64,000 nt of DNA from SpSt-539 sp964549445. GTDB lineage: Bacteria; Planctomycetota; Phycisphaerae; UBA1845; UTPLA1. Numbering within the stretch: the first letter of the stretch is position 1; every line of letters begins with the position of its first letter. Both the position numbers and the translations under genes were made by a program. The notes under the pieces were generated by a model. It did no database searches. It was not told where the DNA came from and was given only the letters and a program-made list of their open reading frames with translations. Positions 34,364-41,363 of this stretch are shown one piece after another. The stretch is from positions 1 to 64,000 of the forward strand of contig CAZJVS010000024.1 in the NCBI GenBank assembly GCA_964549445.1. The letters are read 5' to 3'.

Positions 34364-35449
34364 TCACGGCCCGAGCAACTTGTTGACGAACGACTGCACA
34401 TCCAGCCCGTCGATGCGGCCATCGCAATTCACGTCCGACTCGATCTGTCGCAGCGCGTTGCCATCCAAGCCGGCGATAACGGCCGCCAGCGGTCCGGCGT
34501 CGGCCGCGCTGACAACGTTGTCGTCATTCACGTCTCCGGCGCCGCAGGCGTAATAGAACGTCAGAAATGTCGGGCCATCGAGTCCGCCGCTGCCCGACCC
34601 GACGAACGCGCCGAGAAACGCCCCGCTCGCTCCGCTAAATCGCAACACCTGTAAGGTTGCATTGCTGGTCACGTACAGATTGCCGTCCGGCCCGAACGCC
34701 AGGCCGGTCGGGGTCTCCAGTCCCCCGCTGTTTGCCGCGACGAATTCGCCTAGAAACGTGCCCGTCGGTCCGTCGAACCGCAGCACGTTGTCCGGCGCGC
34801 CGTTGGCGACGTACAGCTTCCCATCCGGACCAAACGTCAGGTCATACGGCGAATCAAGTCCGTTGCCCGATCCGGCCACGCCGAGGAACGCCCCCGTCGT
34901 TCCGTCGAATCGAAGAATGTTGCTCGCGCTGAAATTGCTCACATACAGGTTGTTGTCGGGTCCAAACGCCAGGCCGAAAGCCCCGCTCAATCCTCCGCCC
35001 GAGGTGAACGCGCCCATCGACGCGCCGGTTGTCCCGTTGAATCGCCAGACCGCCGTCCCCGAGCCGCCGACGTAGAGATGGCCATCAGGGCCGAAGACGA
35101 TGTCCTGCGGAAACGTCATGCCGCCGTCGCTTGCGAACACATTAATGAATGCGCCGCTCGTGCGGTCATAGCGCAGGATTCGGTTGCCGGTGGAGTGGGC
35201 GACGTAGATGTTTCCGTCAGGCCCGATAGCGACGCCGGTGGGGAAGGTCAGTCCGCCGCCAAGGGCCGGCACAAACGCGTCCGCGAACCCGCCGTCCGAT
35301 CCGTCAAATCGCAAGATGGAATGATTGTGAAAGCTGGAGACCAGGAGGGCCGGTACGGCCGAGACGCGCGGCGCGGCCAGCGCCAGCGTGAATACAGCGA
35401 TCGCCCCGCCGGTCGCCCGCCCGGTTCGTCTGAAACGGAATTGTTGCAT
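34364..35449 (-). CDS. NHL-repeat beta-propeller secreted protein with dockerin-like C-terminus
   Basis: 361 residues. The signal peptide (GGAIAVFTLALAAPRVSA) is followed by six or seven repeats of about 45 residues with the pattern LAFGPDGNLYV.....VLRFDG.TGAFLG, an NHL or Vgb-type propeller. The final 65 residues hold two dockerin-like motifs, GDVNDDNVVSAADAGPLAAV and DVNCDGRIDGLDVQSFVNKL, ending LLGP. The start at 35449 is where the signal peptide begins; the frame continues upstream to 35623 as Arg-rich, improbable sequence. A cohesin-like PEP-CTERM protein lies immediately upstream (37-base gap) on the same strand, which suggests a cohesin-dockerin pair, an inference. Confidence 0.83.
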   Translation of the reverse strand: MQQFRFRRTGRATGGAIAVFTLALAAPRVSAVPALLVSSFHNHSILRFDGSDGGFADAFVPALGGGLTFPTGVAIGPDGNIYVAHSTGNRILRYDRTSGAFINVFASDGGMTFPQDIVFGPDGHLYVGGSGTAVWRFNGTTGASMGAFTSGGGLSGAFGLAFGPDNNLYVSNFSASNILRFDGTTGAFLGVAGSGNGLDSPYDLTFGPDGKLYVANGAPDNVLRFDGPTGTFLGEFVAANSGGLETPTGLAFGPDGNLYVTSNATLQVLRFSGASGAFLGAFVGSGSGGLDGPTFLTFYYACGAGDVNDDNVVSAADAGPLAAVIAGLDGNALRQIESDVNCDGRIDGLDVQSFVNKLLGP

Positions 35450-35486
35450 GCGTTGTTTACCCCGCCGCCCCGGGCGGGCCGACGCC

Positions 35487-36128
35487 TCAGCGAGATCGGC
35501 GTCGCAGGCCGGCCGCGATCGCGCCGCCCAGCAGGACGAGCGTCGCCGGCTCCGGAATGATCGAAATCTTGACTGTTCCCCACGGCGGCGGCGTCTGAAC
35601 AAACAGTCCTGCCGTCGCGCCATCCTGAATTCGCGTGTGCGTGAAGTTGCCGGCGTGCGCCGGAATCGTCACAAGCGTGCTGGGTGTCTCCGCCAGCGCG
35701 AGGAAGTTAAACGTCGTCACCTTTAGACCCGGCGTGGGTGTCGCCGTCGCCGGCGAGCCGAGCTGCCCGAGAGCGCGGTAGAACGCGTTCCCGTCCGACC
35801 AGGTCGTGTTCAGGCCGTCCAGCCCGCCATCGGGCGGAAACGTCGACGAGCCCCAAGCGTAGGTGCCGTTGTTCGTTACTCCCAGAAGCTGAAGGACCGC
35901 CGGATCCCAGTTCAGGATCATGTCGATAGATGAGATCATTTGATTCGGCGTCGGGTTGCCGTCGGAAATCGCGTACAGACTGACACTGACGATGTTGCCG
36001 GTGGAGGTGATCGACGCGTTTGGGTTCCAATCCAGACTGACGGCGGCCGAGGCGGACCCGGCCATTGCCGCAAACACAAAACCCGCGATGGCAGCTCCAC
36101 CGCTGAATCCTCGACTGATAACCTTCAT
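35487..36128 (-). CDS. PEP-CTERM protein with cohesin-like domain
   Basis: 213 residues. Signal peptide ending GSASA, then a beta-rich domain of about 150 residues. Its opening (TSTGNIVSVSLYAISD, then SSIDMILNWDPAVLQLLGV) follows the cohesin pattern of a hydrophobic strand, a variable loop and a W/Y-DP.VL strand. The C-terminus is a PEP-CTERM signal (IIPEPATLVLLGGAIAAGLR, then RRSR), so it is probably exosortase-processed and surface-associated. GGAGGGG 6 bases before the ATG at 36128 sets the start. Its downstream neighbour carries a dockerin-like end. The cohesin assignment is from pattern only and needs a profile search; the PEP-CTERM call is firm. Confidence 0.8.
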   Translation of the reverse strand: MKVISRGFSGGAAIAGFVFAAMAGSASAAVSLDWNPNASITSTGNIVSVSLYAISDGNPTPNQMISSIDMILNWDPAVLQLLGVTNNGTYAWGSSTFPPDGGLDGLNTTWSDGNAFYRALGQLGSPATATPTPGLKVTTFNFLALAETPSTLVTIPAHAGNFTHTRIQDGATAGLFVQTPPPWGTVKISIIPEPATLVLLGGAIAAGLRRRSR

Positions 36129-36386
36129 GGGGTGCCCCTCCAAACTGAAAAGCATCAAGCGTAGTTCCACTCCCGATCCCCCATCTTAACGAATTTCACC
36201 GTTCGCTTTCAACCCTTTCTGCTGCATCAACCGGGACGCCAATGTCGGGCTTGATCCGATAATCACGACGCTTGAAGGCGATTGCCGCGTTGAACTGGCT
36301 GCAGCACGGGGTTTGCGAGGGGGCGGCGGGCCAGCTCTCACGCCGGACCGAACTGTTCGAATGACGGATTCTCGCTCAATGCGAAC

Positions 36387-36459
<73 letters not shown>

Positions 36460-36565
36460 GAAAGTGCGACGCGACCCGCGGTCCGCCGCGAGTCGCGAAG
36501 TATAGCATGCTGCAAATAGGCGGCAAATTGCGGCGCCGGCGAACGCCCGGCGTCGGACCGAATCG

Positions 36566-37201
36566 TCAGAATCGGCTGAGCTCGCCCTCGCCGTGGGTCG
36601 TCGCCGTGAATGACTTGACCGCGTAAACACCGCTGTCCGGCGGAGTCTCGACCGGCGCCAATCCTTCCGTCACCGTGTCGGTCGAGTAGAAGCACGTCTG
36701 CCCGACCACGTGCGCTTCGATCGTCGTCGTCGTCAAGCTGGTCGACGGATACTGCACGCCGCCCTTCGTAACAGTCAGGTCGAGTTCGAGCGTAAAGACA
36801 TACTTCATCGCGTCGGCGCTGAACTCCGCCTCGACGCACGTCAGCTTCGCCGTTCCCGTCGTGTCCGAGGTGTTGATGCTCCCCTGTCGCGTGTCGCCGG
36901 GCGTCAGCAATTCGCGAAGGTCGAGCCCGCCCTGCCCACCGCCGGTCTGGCCGATGGTCTCGCCTTCGGGGATGCCCTGCTCGTCGAACGCCACTTCAAT
37001 CGGCGAACTCAGCGGATCCGAATTCTGCGTTTCGTCGCCGACCTTCAAGCTGCCGGTGACCTGGAGATTGCCCTTCCAGCGTCCCTCCAGCACGTTGTCC
37101 GGAAAGCTCACCGTGCCGCAGCCGGAGAATGCCAGAAGCCCCGCCGCGCAGAGCGCAAATACACCGACCGAAAACAGCCGTGTTCGTTTCATCGAATCCA
37201 T
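36566..37201 (-). CDS. Predicted lipoprotein, function unknown
   Basis: 211 residues. A basic N-terminus (MDSMKRTRLF), a hydrophobic stretch and a lipobox LAFSGC place it as a lipid-anchored envelope protein. The mature part is acidic and rich in Thr, Ser and Gly, with beta-type sequence (YVFTLELDLTVTKGGVQY). I recognise no family. The start could be 37201 or three codons later at 37192; both precede the signal. The frame continues upstream to 37465 but over sequence opposite accD and is not credible. It lies downstream of accD on the same strand, 103 bases away. Confidence 0.72.
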   Translation of the reverse strand: MDSMKRTRLFSVGVFALCAAGLLAFSGCGTVSFPDNVLEGRWKGNLQVTGSLKVGDETQNSDPLSSPIEVAFDEQGIPEGETIGQTGGGQGGLDLRELLTPGDTRQGSINTSDTTGTAKLTCVEAEFSADAMKYVFTLELDLTVTKGGVQYPSTSLTTTTIEAHVVGQTCFYSTDTVTEGLAPVETPPDSGVYAVKSFTATTHGEGELSRF

Positions 37202-37304
37202 TCTCACGTTAATGCGTACCCAACAAACCGCGCGAGGAAGTGAGCAGATTAGTCGATTGCGTGCGGCTGTCAAACCGCACGCTCGTGCGCCCGAAGCTGG
37301 ACGC

Positions 37305-38105
37305 CTACTTGCCGCAATAGTCGATGATTCGGGCGATCTCGCTGCGCAGGGCCTGCCGCGGAACGATCCGGTCGACAAAGCCGTGCTCAACCATGAATTC
37401 GGCCGTCTGGAAGCCGTCGGGCAGTTCGGTCTTGACCGTGTTCCAGATGACGCGCGGTCCGGCAAAGCCGATCATCGCGCCCGGCTCCGCCATGATGACG
37501 TCGCCGAGAAACGCAAAGCTCGCCGCGACGCCCGCCGTCGTCGGATCGGTCATCACCGTGATGTAGAGCCCGCCGGCCGCGTCGTGGCGTGCCACGGCGG
37601 CCGAGGTCTTCGCCATCTGCATCAGACTGATGAGGCCTTCCTGCATTCGCGCCCCGCCCGAGCAGGTCACGATGACCACCGGCAGCTCGTCGTCGGTCGC
37701 GCGTTCGATCGCCGCCGTGACCTTTTCGCCCACCACCGATCCCATGGATCCCATGATGAAAAACGGGTCCATCACCACCAGCACCACCGGCCGGCCCTTA
37801 ATGTAGGCCTTGCCCGTGATCACGGCCTCGATAAGTCCCGTCTGCTTGCGGGCGGAGGCCAGGCGGTCGCCGTATTCCTTGCTGTCGGTCCACTTGAGCG
37901 GGTTGGTTGAAACGAGATCGGCGTTGAATTCTTCGAAGGCCCCCGGATCGACCAGCTGTTCGACGCGTGTGCGTGCCGGTACGCGATAGTGCAGATTGCA
38001 CTCGGGGCAGACGTGCAGATTCTCCTCGAGGACCTTGCGGAAGATCATCTTTCCGCAACCCTCGCAGCGGAGCCACAGCCCTTCGGGCACTTCGACCTTG
38101 GCCAT
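37305..38105 (-). CDS. accD: Acetyl-CoA carboxylase carboxyltransferase subunit beta
   Basis: 266 residues. AccD with AccA transfers the carboxyl group from carboxybiotin to acetyl-CoA, the first committed step of fatty acid synthesis. The zinc ribbon is complete (Cys14, Cys17, Cys33, Cys36). The crotonase-like domain has YGDRLASARKQTGL, VVMDPFFIMGSMGSVVGEK, CSGGARMQEGLISLMQMAKT, DPTTAGVAASFAFLGD and EPGAMIGFAGPRVI, all typical. ATG at 38105 fits the family N-terminus; an in-frame ATG at 38147 would add 14 residues. accA is not adjacent. Upstream on the same strand lie two 52-codon genes, the nearer ending 43 bases away. Confidence 0.95.
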   Translation of the reverse strand: MAKVEVPEGLWLRCEGCGKMIFRKVLEENLHVCPECNLHYRVPARTRVEQLVDPGAFEEFNADLVSTNPLKWTDSKEYGDRLASARKQTGLIEAVITGKAYIKGRPVVLVVMDPFFIMGSMGSVVGEKVTAAIERATDDELPVVIVTCSGGARMQEGLISLMQMAKTSAAVARHDAAGGLYITVMTDPTTAGVAASFAFLGDVIMAEPGAMIGFAGPRVIWNTVKTELPDGFQTAEFMVEHGFVDRIVPRQALRSEIARIIDYCGK

Positions 38106-38148
38106 GCTCGTGCGTCTCGCCCCGTTCGCCTGATCGGTCACCGGCATG

Positions 38149-38307
38149 CTAAATCGGTACCTGCACGCGGATCGCGCCGATGATCCCGTTGATCACGCCC
38201 AACACCGAGTTCACGACGTTATTCTGAAACATCGTCGCTGCCGTACTCGCCGTCAGGACCGTGGCGACCCAAAGCTCGAGTATTCCGAAGATCGTCAGGG
38301 CAAACAT
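38149..38307 (-). CDS. Small hydrophobic protein, 52 residues
   Basis: 52 residues, mostly hydrophobic: residues 1-26 can form one membrane helix (FALTIFGILELWVATVLTAS) and 31-52 another amphipathic helix (VVNSVLGVINGIIGAIRVQV). There are no Cys and few charges. A GGGAG lies 11 bases before the ATG, a longer spacing than usual. It is 24 bases downstream of another 52-codon gene and 43 bases upstream of accD, so co-transcription with accD is possible. I recognise no family. Such a short frame could be chance, but its place in a row of five small frames with ribosome sites supports it. Confidence 0.5.
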   Translation of the reverse strand: MFALTIFGILELWVATVLTASTAATMFQNNVVNSVLGVINGIIGAIRVQVPI

Positions 38308-38331
38308 CTCGCACCACGCTCCCGATCCGGC

Positions 38332-38490
38332 TTAGAGGCCGAACCCTGCCAATACCTGGTCAATGGACTGGCGAATCGGCTGAAGGAAGCCCAGGTCGCT
38401 TAACGCCATCAATCCCGTCACCAGGCCCGCATCGGCAAAAACTGCCCCAAATGCGGCGCCAAACGCCAGAAACATCAACACGAATAACAT
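38332..38490 (-). CDS. Small hydrophobic protein, 52 residues
   Basis: 52 residues. The first 34 are strongly hydrophobic and Phe/Ala/Gly-rich (LFVLMFLAFGAAFGAVFADA), enough for a membrane helix. The tail (GFLQPIRQSIDQVLAGFGL) looks amphipathic. GGGAG 7 bases before the ATG at 38490 is a good ribosome site; an upstream in-frame ATG at 38529 lacks one. It has the same length as the next small gene, 24 bases downstream. No family recognised. Confidence 0.52.
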   Translation of the reverse strand: MLFVLMFLAFGAAFGAVFADAGLVTGLMALSDLGFLQPIRQSIDQVLAGFGL

Positions 38491-38595
38491 CGCAACGCTC
38501 CCGGGCGAAACGGCGACGCCTGGGATCATATCGGCTTTCGCTTATCGACCCAAGAGTTTCGGGGCTCCCACATTGGGCGTCGCAGCCGGGACAAC

Positions 38596-38636
38596 GGCCC
38601 GAAAAGCCGTCAGGCCCGCGCTTTCGCACGGGCCTG
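38596..38636 (-). terminator. Candidate terminator after the 49-residue peptide gene
   Basis: An 8-base stem CAGGCCCG/CGGGCCTG (38611-38618 with 38629-38636), then ACGGCTTTTCGG on the minus strand. It lies about 70 bases past the stop at 38705 and separates that gene from the two 52-codon genes. Confidence 0.5.
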
Positions 38637-38704
38637 ATATTGCTTCGACTCGCGCCCGCACGGCCGGGGCACCGATCCCAGACCTCCGCGAATGTCGCGA
38701 GACG

Positions 38705-38854
38705 TCAATTGAATGAGAAGGCCAGAATGCCGGAGAGCAGCAAATCCCAGTTCGTGAAGTAGGTGTTGGCAAACGGCCCGAGAAACGGACTGTAGGTCGC
38801 GCCCAGCTGCAGGAAGGTCTGCAAGCCAAATACGACGAAGCGAAGCCAGCTCAT
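38705..38854 (-). CDS. Small Trp/Phe-rich hydrophobic peptide, paralogous family member
   Basis: 49 residues. N-terminus MSWLRFVVFGLQTFLQLGAT, then YSPFLGPFANTYFTNWDLLL and SGILAFSFN. It is clearly homologous to the 47-residue peptide at 39396-39539: both share LQLGATY.P..GPFAN..FT..D.L.SG.L. Mostly hydrophobic with one Arg near the N-terminus, so likely membrane-inserted or membrane-active. GGGAG 7 bases before the ATG is a good ribosome site. A 16-base element just upstream (38871-38886) is shared with the 36-residue peptide gene. An in-frame start at 38911 would add 19 residues without a ribosome site. No known family recognised; function unknown. Confidence 0.7.
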   Translation of the reverse strand: MSWLRFVVFGLQTFLQLGATYSPFLGPFANTYFTNWDLLLSGILAFSFN

Positions 38855-39084
38855 GTTCTTCTCCCTTTCATTCGGCGATGCCAGACCACGTCGGAGGATC
38901 GCGGCCCCCAACGAGCCGCATTCTCAGCACTGCTAAGCGGGGCTCCCAGCCGCGCCCGCCGCACTGAGAAGGACTCTACAGACCACCGTGTCCGAACGCA
39001 AGCGCGGGCTGGATACAACCCACTCGGGTGAGGTGAAACGGTCGTCGATTCCCCCGGGAACTTGTCCGGGCGACTGCTGGCGGG

Positions 39085-39126
39085 AGTAAAAAAGAAGAAT
39101 CCCCCGCACAGCGAAGCGCGGGGGAT
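39085..39126 (-). terminator. Rho-independent terminator of the 36-residue peptide gene
   Basis: A perfect 9-base stem (39118-39126 with 39099-39107), loop of 10, then TTCTTCTTTTTTAC on the minus strand. It begins 31 bases after the stop at 39157. The rest of 38855-39156 shows no gene. Confidence 0.85.
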
Positions 39127-39156
39127 CCTAATTCATTCACTGCACAACGACCCGGC

Positions 39157-39267
39157 TTATGCCCGCCAGGTGATGTAGTAGCTGATGAAGTCTTCGATCG
39201 GGTTCCAGAACGGATTCAGGTCGATCCAGAACGTCAAAGCCCACTGTGCGATTTGCCACCACTTCAT
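39157..39267 (-). CDS. Small Trp-rich peptide, 36 residues, paralogous family member
   Basis: 36 residues, six of them Trp: MKWWQIAQWALTFWIDLNPF followed by WNPIEDFISYYITWRA. The first 13 residues match the N-termini of the 47- and 49-residue peptides (M.W[WL][QR][IF][AV]..[AG][LV]). Its second half aligns with their C-terminal part (NPIEDFIS against TPLDILMS), so it looks like a shortened relative. AAAGGAG 7 bases before the ATG is a near-ideal ribosome site, and a strong terminator follows, so the unit is well defined despite its size. Probably a membrane-associated peptide. Toxin, bacteriocin-like or structural roles are all possible; none is shown. Confidence 0.72.
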   Translation of the reverse strand: MKWWQIAQWALTFWIDLNPFWNPIEDFISYYITWRA

Positions 39268-39395
39268 GATTCAATCTCCTTTCGGCGACGCTGGACTGCG
39301 CCGCGCCTCAAAACCAAACAGTCCACAAAACTTGCCGCTCATCCACAAAAAGAGCGGACCCTTTGCCTTACCAGCTCCCATCGGGAGCTAGCGGC

Positions 39396-39539
39396 TTACC
39401 ACCAAGTCAGAAGCCCGGACATCAGAATGTCGAGCGGCGTAAAGAACCAATTGGCGAACGGCCCGATGATCGGCGTGTAAGTTGCGCCAAGCTGCAGCAG
39501 GCTCTGTACCGCAAAAGTTGCAATTCTCCACCAACCCAT
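39396..39539 (-). CDS. Small Trp-rich hydrophobic peptide, 47 residues, paralogous family member
   Basis: 47 residues: MGWWRIATFAVQSLLQLGAT, then YTPIIGPFANWFFTPLDILM and SGLLTWW. Five Trp, one basic and one acidic residue. It aligns over its full length with the 49-residue peptide at 38705-38854. AGGGA about 7 bases before the ATG is a fair ribosome site. It is the first of the five small genes in the direction of transcription and lies 128 bases upstream of the 36-residue gene. Two small hairpins sit between them (39373-39389 and 39335-39357). A predicted promoter lies about 170 bases upstream. No known family recognised. Confidence 0.7.
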   Translation of the reverse strand: MGWWRIATFAVQSLLQLGATYTPIIGPFANWFFTPLDILMSGLLTWW

Positions 39540-39996
39540 GCGAATCCCTTTCTTCTAGCACGTTCCCGCAATCCAAACGATTCCAGTGATGTCTTGCCGT
39601 TTGAAGCACCGCGTCGATTCGGGGGGAACTTCCGAATTGTCGCGAGCGCCCCGGCCTTGCCGCGCCTGAAGGACGAGGCCTTCCAAGCATATCGCCTAAA
39701 CGCAGGGCCGGAGTTTAGCGACTGATTCAATCGCGTCAACAGGAATTTCAGCCCTGCGCATGGGTTTCTTCGCGTCTGATAACCTGTTTCGGCGCCTCGA
39801 ATCGGCGTAACTTCTCCCCTCCATCGACAATCGAATGGAGCGACTTAATGTCATTTTTGACATACCATTACAAACGATCGGCCGCTTGGCCGCTCGACCC
39901 CGGAAATATGGGGCCGCGCCCGATAAACTTAGCTTCGGCTGCACTGATACGCCTCGTCCTGAACAATGCTCGAAATTTTTTTTCTCGCGGGGTTGT
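39540..39996. other. Stretch without a gene; AT-rich part with a palindrome
   Basis: No credible coding frame. The part 39830-39990 is clearly more AT-rich than its surroundings. It holds a perfect palindrome ATGTCA-TTTT-TGACAT (39848-39863) and a run of eight T on the plus strand near 39975. It is the upstream region of the small-peptide cluster. Confidence 0.6.
39712..39739 (-). promoter_or_regulatory. Possible promoter of the small-peptide cluster
   Basis: On the minus strand TTGACG (39734-39739), a 16-base spacer and TAAACT (39712-39717). It would give a leader of about 165 bases before the 47-residue peptide gene. Weak evidence from boxes alone. Confidence 0.35.
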
Positions 39997-41271
39997 TCAT
40001 TTCACTCGGAATTCGGCCTCGATCGGGTTGTGATCCGAACCGGCCGTCGAAACGCTGCCCTCAACCACGCCGTATGACTTGTCAACGTAGGCCTTCGCCA
40101 TCGCCGGCGAGCAGAGGATGTAGTCAATCATCGATCGATGCGGCTCGCGGTTGTACGTCACCCGGTGGTCGGGTGGCAGTTGATCGAACGGACACGTCAG
40201 CGCCGTTGCGCCGCTGCCGCGTATCGTCTTCAGCGCCGGGCTGTCCCACGTATCGTTAAAGTCGCCGCAGACCACGAAACGTGCCGCGGGGTCCTGCTTC
40301 AGGATCTCGTCGCAGATTCGGCGCAACTCCGTCGCCTCGGCCTGGCGGATCGGCGCCGACCCCTGCGTCTCGCCCCGCTTGCTCTTGAGATGCACAACGA
40401 ACACATCAAATGCCGGCGCTCCGGGCGGCTCGATTCGCACCCGCAGCAAGTCGCGGCGAAATCGCGTCGTGCCGCCTCCCGGCAGCGGAAACGACAAGTG
40501 CCGATACGACGTGACCGCGCCGACCGGCAACCGCGACAGAAGCGCAACGTCGATCCCGCGACCGTCGTTGCCCTCGAACAGCACGACCTCTTCGTAGCCC
40601 ATGTCGGACAGCAGCGCGCGGTTAAACCGCTCCACGACGCCGCGATTCTCGACCTCCACCAACGCCAAAATGTCGGCATCGAGCTTTCGAATCGTCGCCG
40701 CCGCGTGCTCCAGCTCGGACCGCGGCTTGAACGGCGTCGTCTCATCGTGCGTGTACGGATCGTCGTACGTATCAAACAGATTCATCACGTTGAACGATCC
40801 GATCCGCAGCGTCTCGCGCGACCACGCCGCCGGCTTCGTCGTGGTGGTCAGCTTCGGCTCGTCGGCCAGCACTCGAATCTGGTCGGCCGAGGTCAGGACC
40901 AGCTCCGGTTCGCCGTTGAACTCGTCGATCAGTCCCCGCGCCGCCACCCACCGTCCCGGATAGGCCGAATCGGGCGCCGTCGGAAATCGCTCGAGCGACT
41001 CGCGGCGAACGAACAGCTTCAGCGACTTGTTGCGCGGCACATCGAAGAACAGCACGATGCCCCGCGAGTTCGTCCGCGAATCGATGCACCGGCCCACGAC
41101 GACGACTTCCTCGCCCATGTGTTCCCGCGCCGCCTCCCAGCGAATCCGCGCCAACCCCTCGTCCGGGGCGAATTGCGTTGCCGGGGCTGCTTCCGCGGCC
41201 GGTGTGGTCGTTGGCGACGACGCGGCCGGCTGTCCAAACAAGCTCAGCAAGACGGCGATCTTGAGCAGCAC
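39997..41271 (-). CDS. Endonuclease/exonuclease/phosphatase family protein, secreted
   Basis: 424 residues. Signal peptide-like N-terminus (LLKIAVLLSLFGQPAAS), a small domain at about 40-135 (EEVVVVGRCIDSRTNSRGIV) that may be OB-fold-like, then an EEP catalytic domain. The EEP motifs are GSFNVMNLFDTYDDP (metal-site Asn), ILALVEVENRG (Glu), VVHLKSKRG, FVVCGDFNDTWDSPAL (Asp and Asn) and SDHNPIEAEF (catalytic Asp-His pair). It probably cleaves phosphodiesters outside the cytoplasm, for instance DNA or nucleotides. The start is a GTG with GGAGG 8 bases upstream. The exact substrate is unknown. Confidence 0.87.
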   Translation of the reverse strand: MLLKIAVLLSLFGQPAASSPTTTPAAEAAPATQFAPDEGLARIRWEAAREHMGEEVVVVGRCIDSRTNSRGIVLFFDVPRNKSLKLFVRRESLERFPTAPDSAYPGRWVAARGLIDEFNGEPELVLTSADQIRVLADEPKLTTTTKPAAWSRETLRIGSFNVMNLFDTYDDPYTHDETTPFKPRSELEHAAATIRKLDADILALVEVENRGVVERFNRALLSDMGYEEVVLFEGNDGRGIDVALLSRLPVGAVTSYRHLSFPLPGGGTTRFRRDLLRVRIEPPGAPAFDVFVVHLKSKRGETQGSAPIRQAEATELRRICDEILKQDPAARFVVCGDFNDTWDSPALKTIRGSGATALTCPFDQLPPDHRVTYNREPHRSMIDYILCSPAMAKAYVDKSYGVVEGSVSTAGSDHNPIEAEFRVK

Positions 41272-41363
41272 GGTTCAGTCCTCCATTCGGGTCGCGCACG
41301 ACGGCGCATTTCAGAAGGGGCGCAATCCCCAATCTATACGCCCCCACGCCTGCTGATGCAAAG

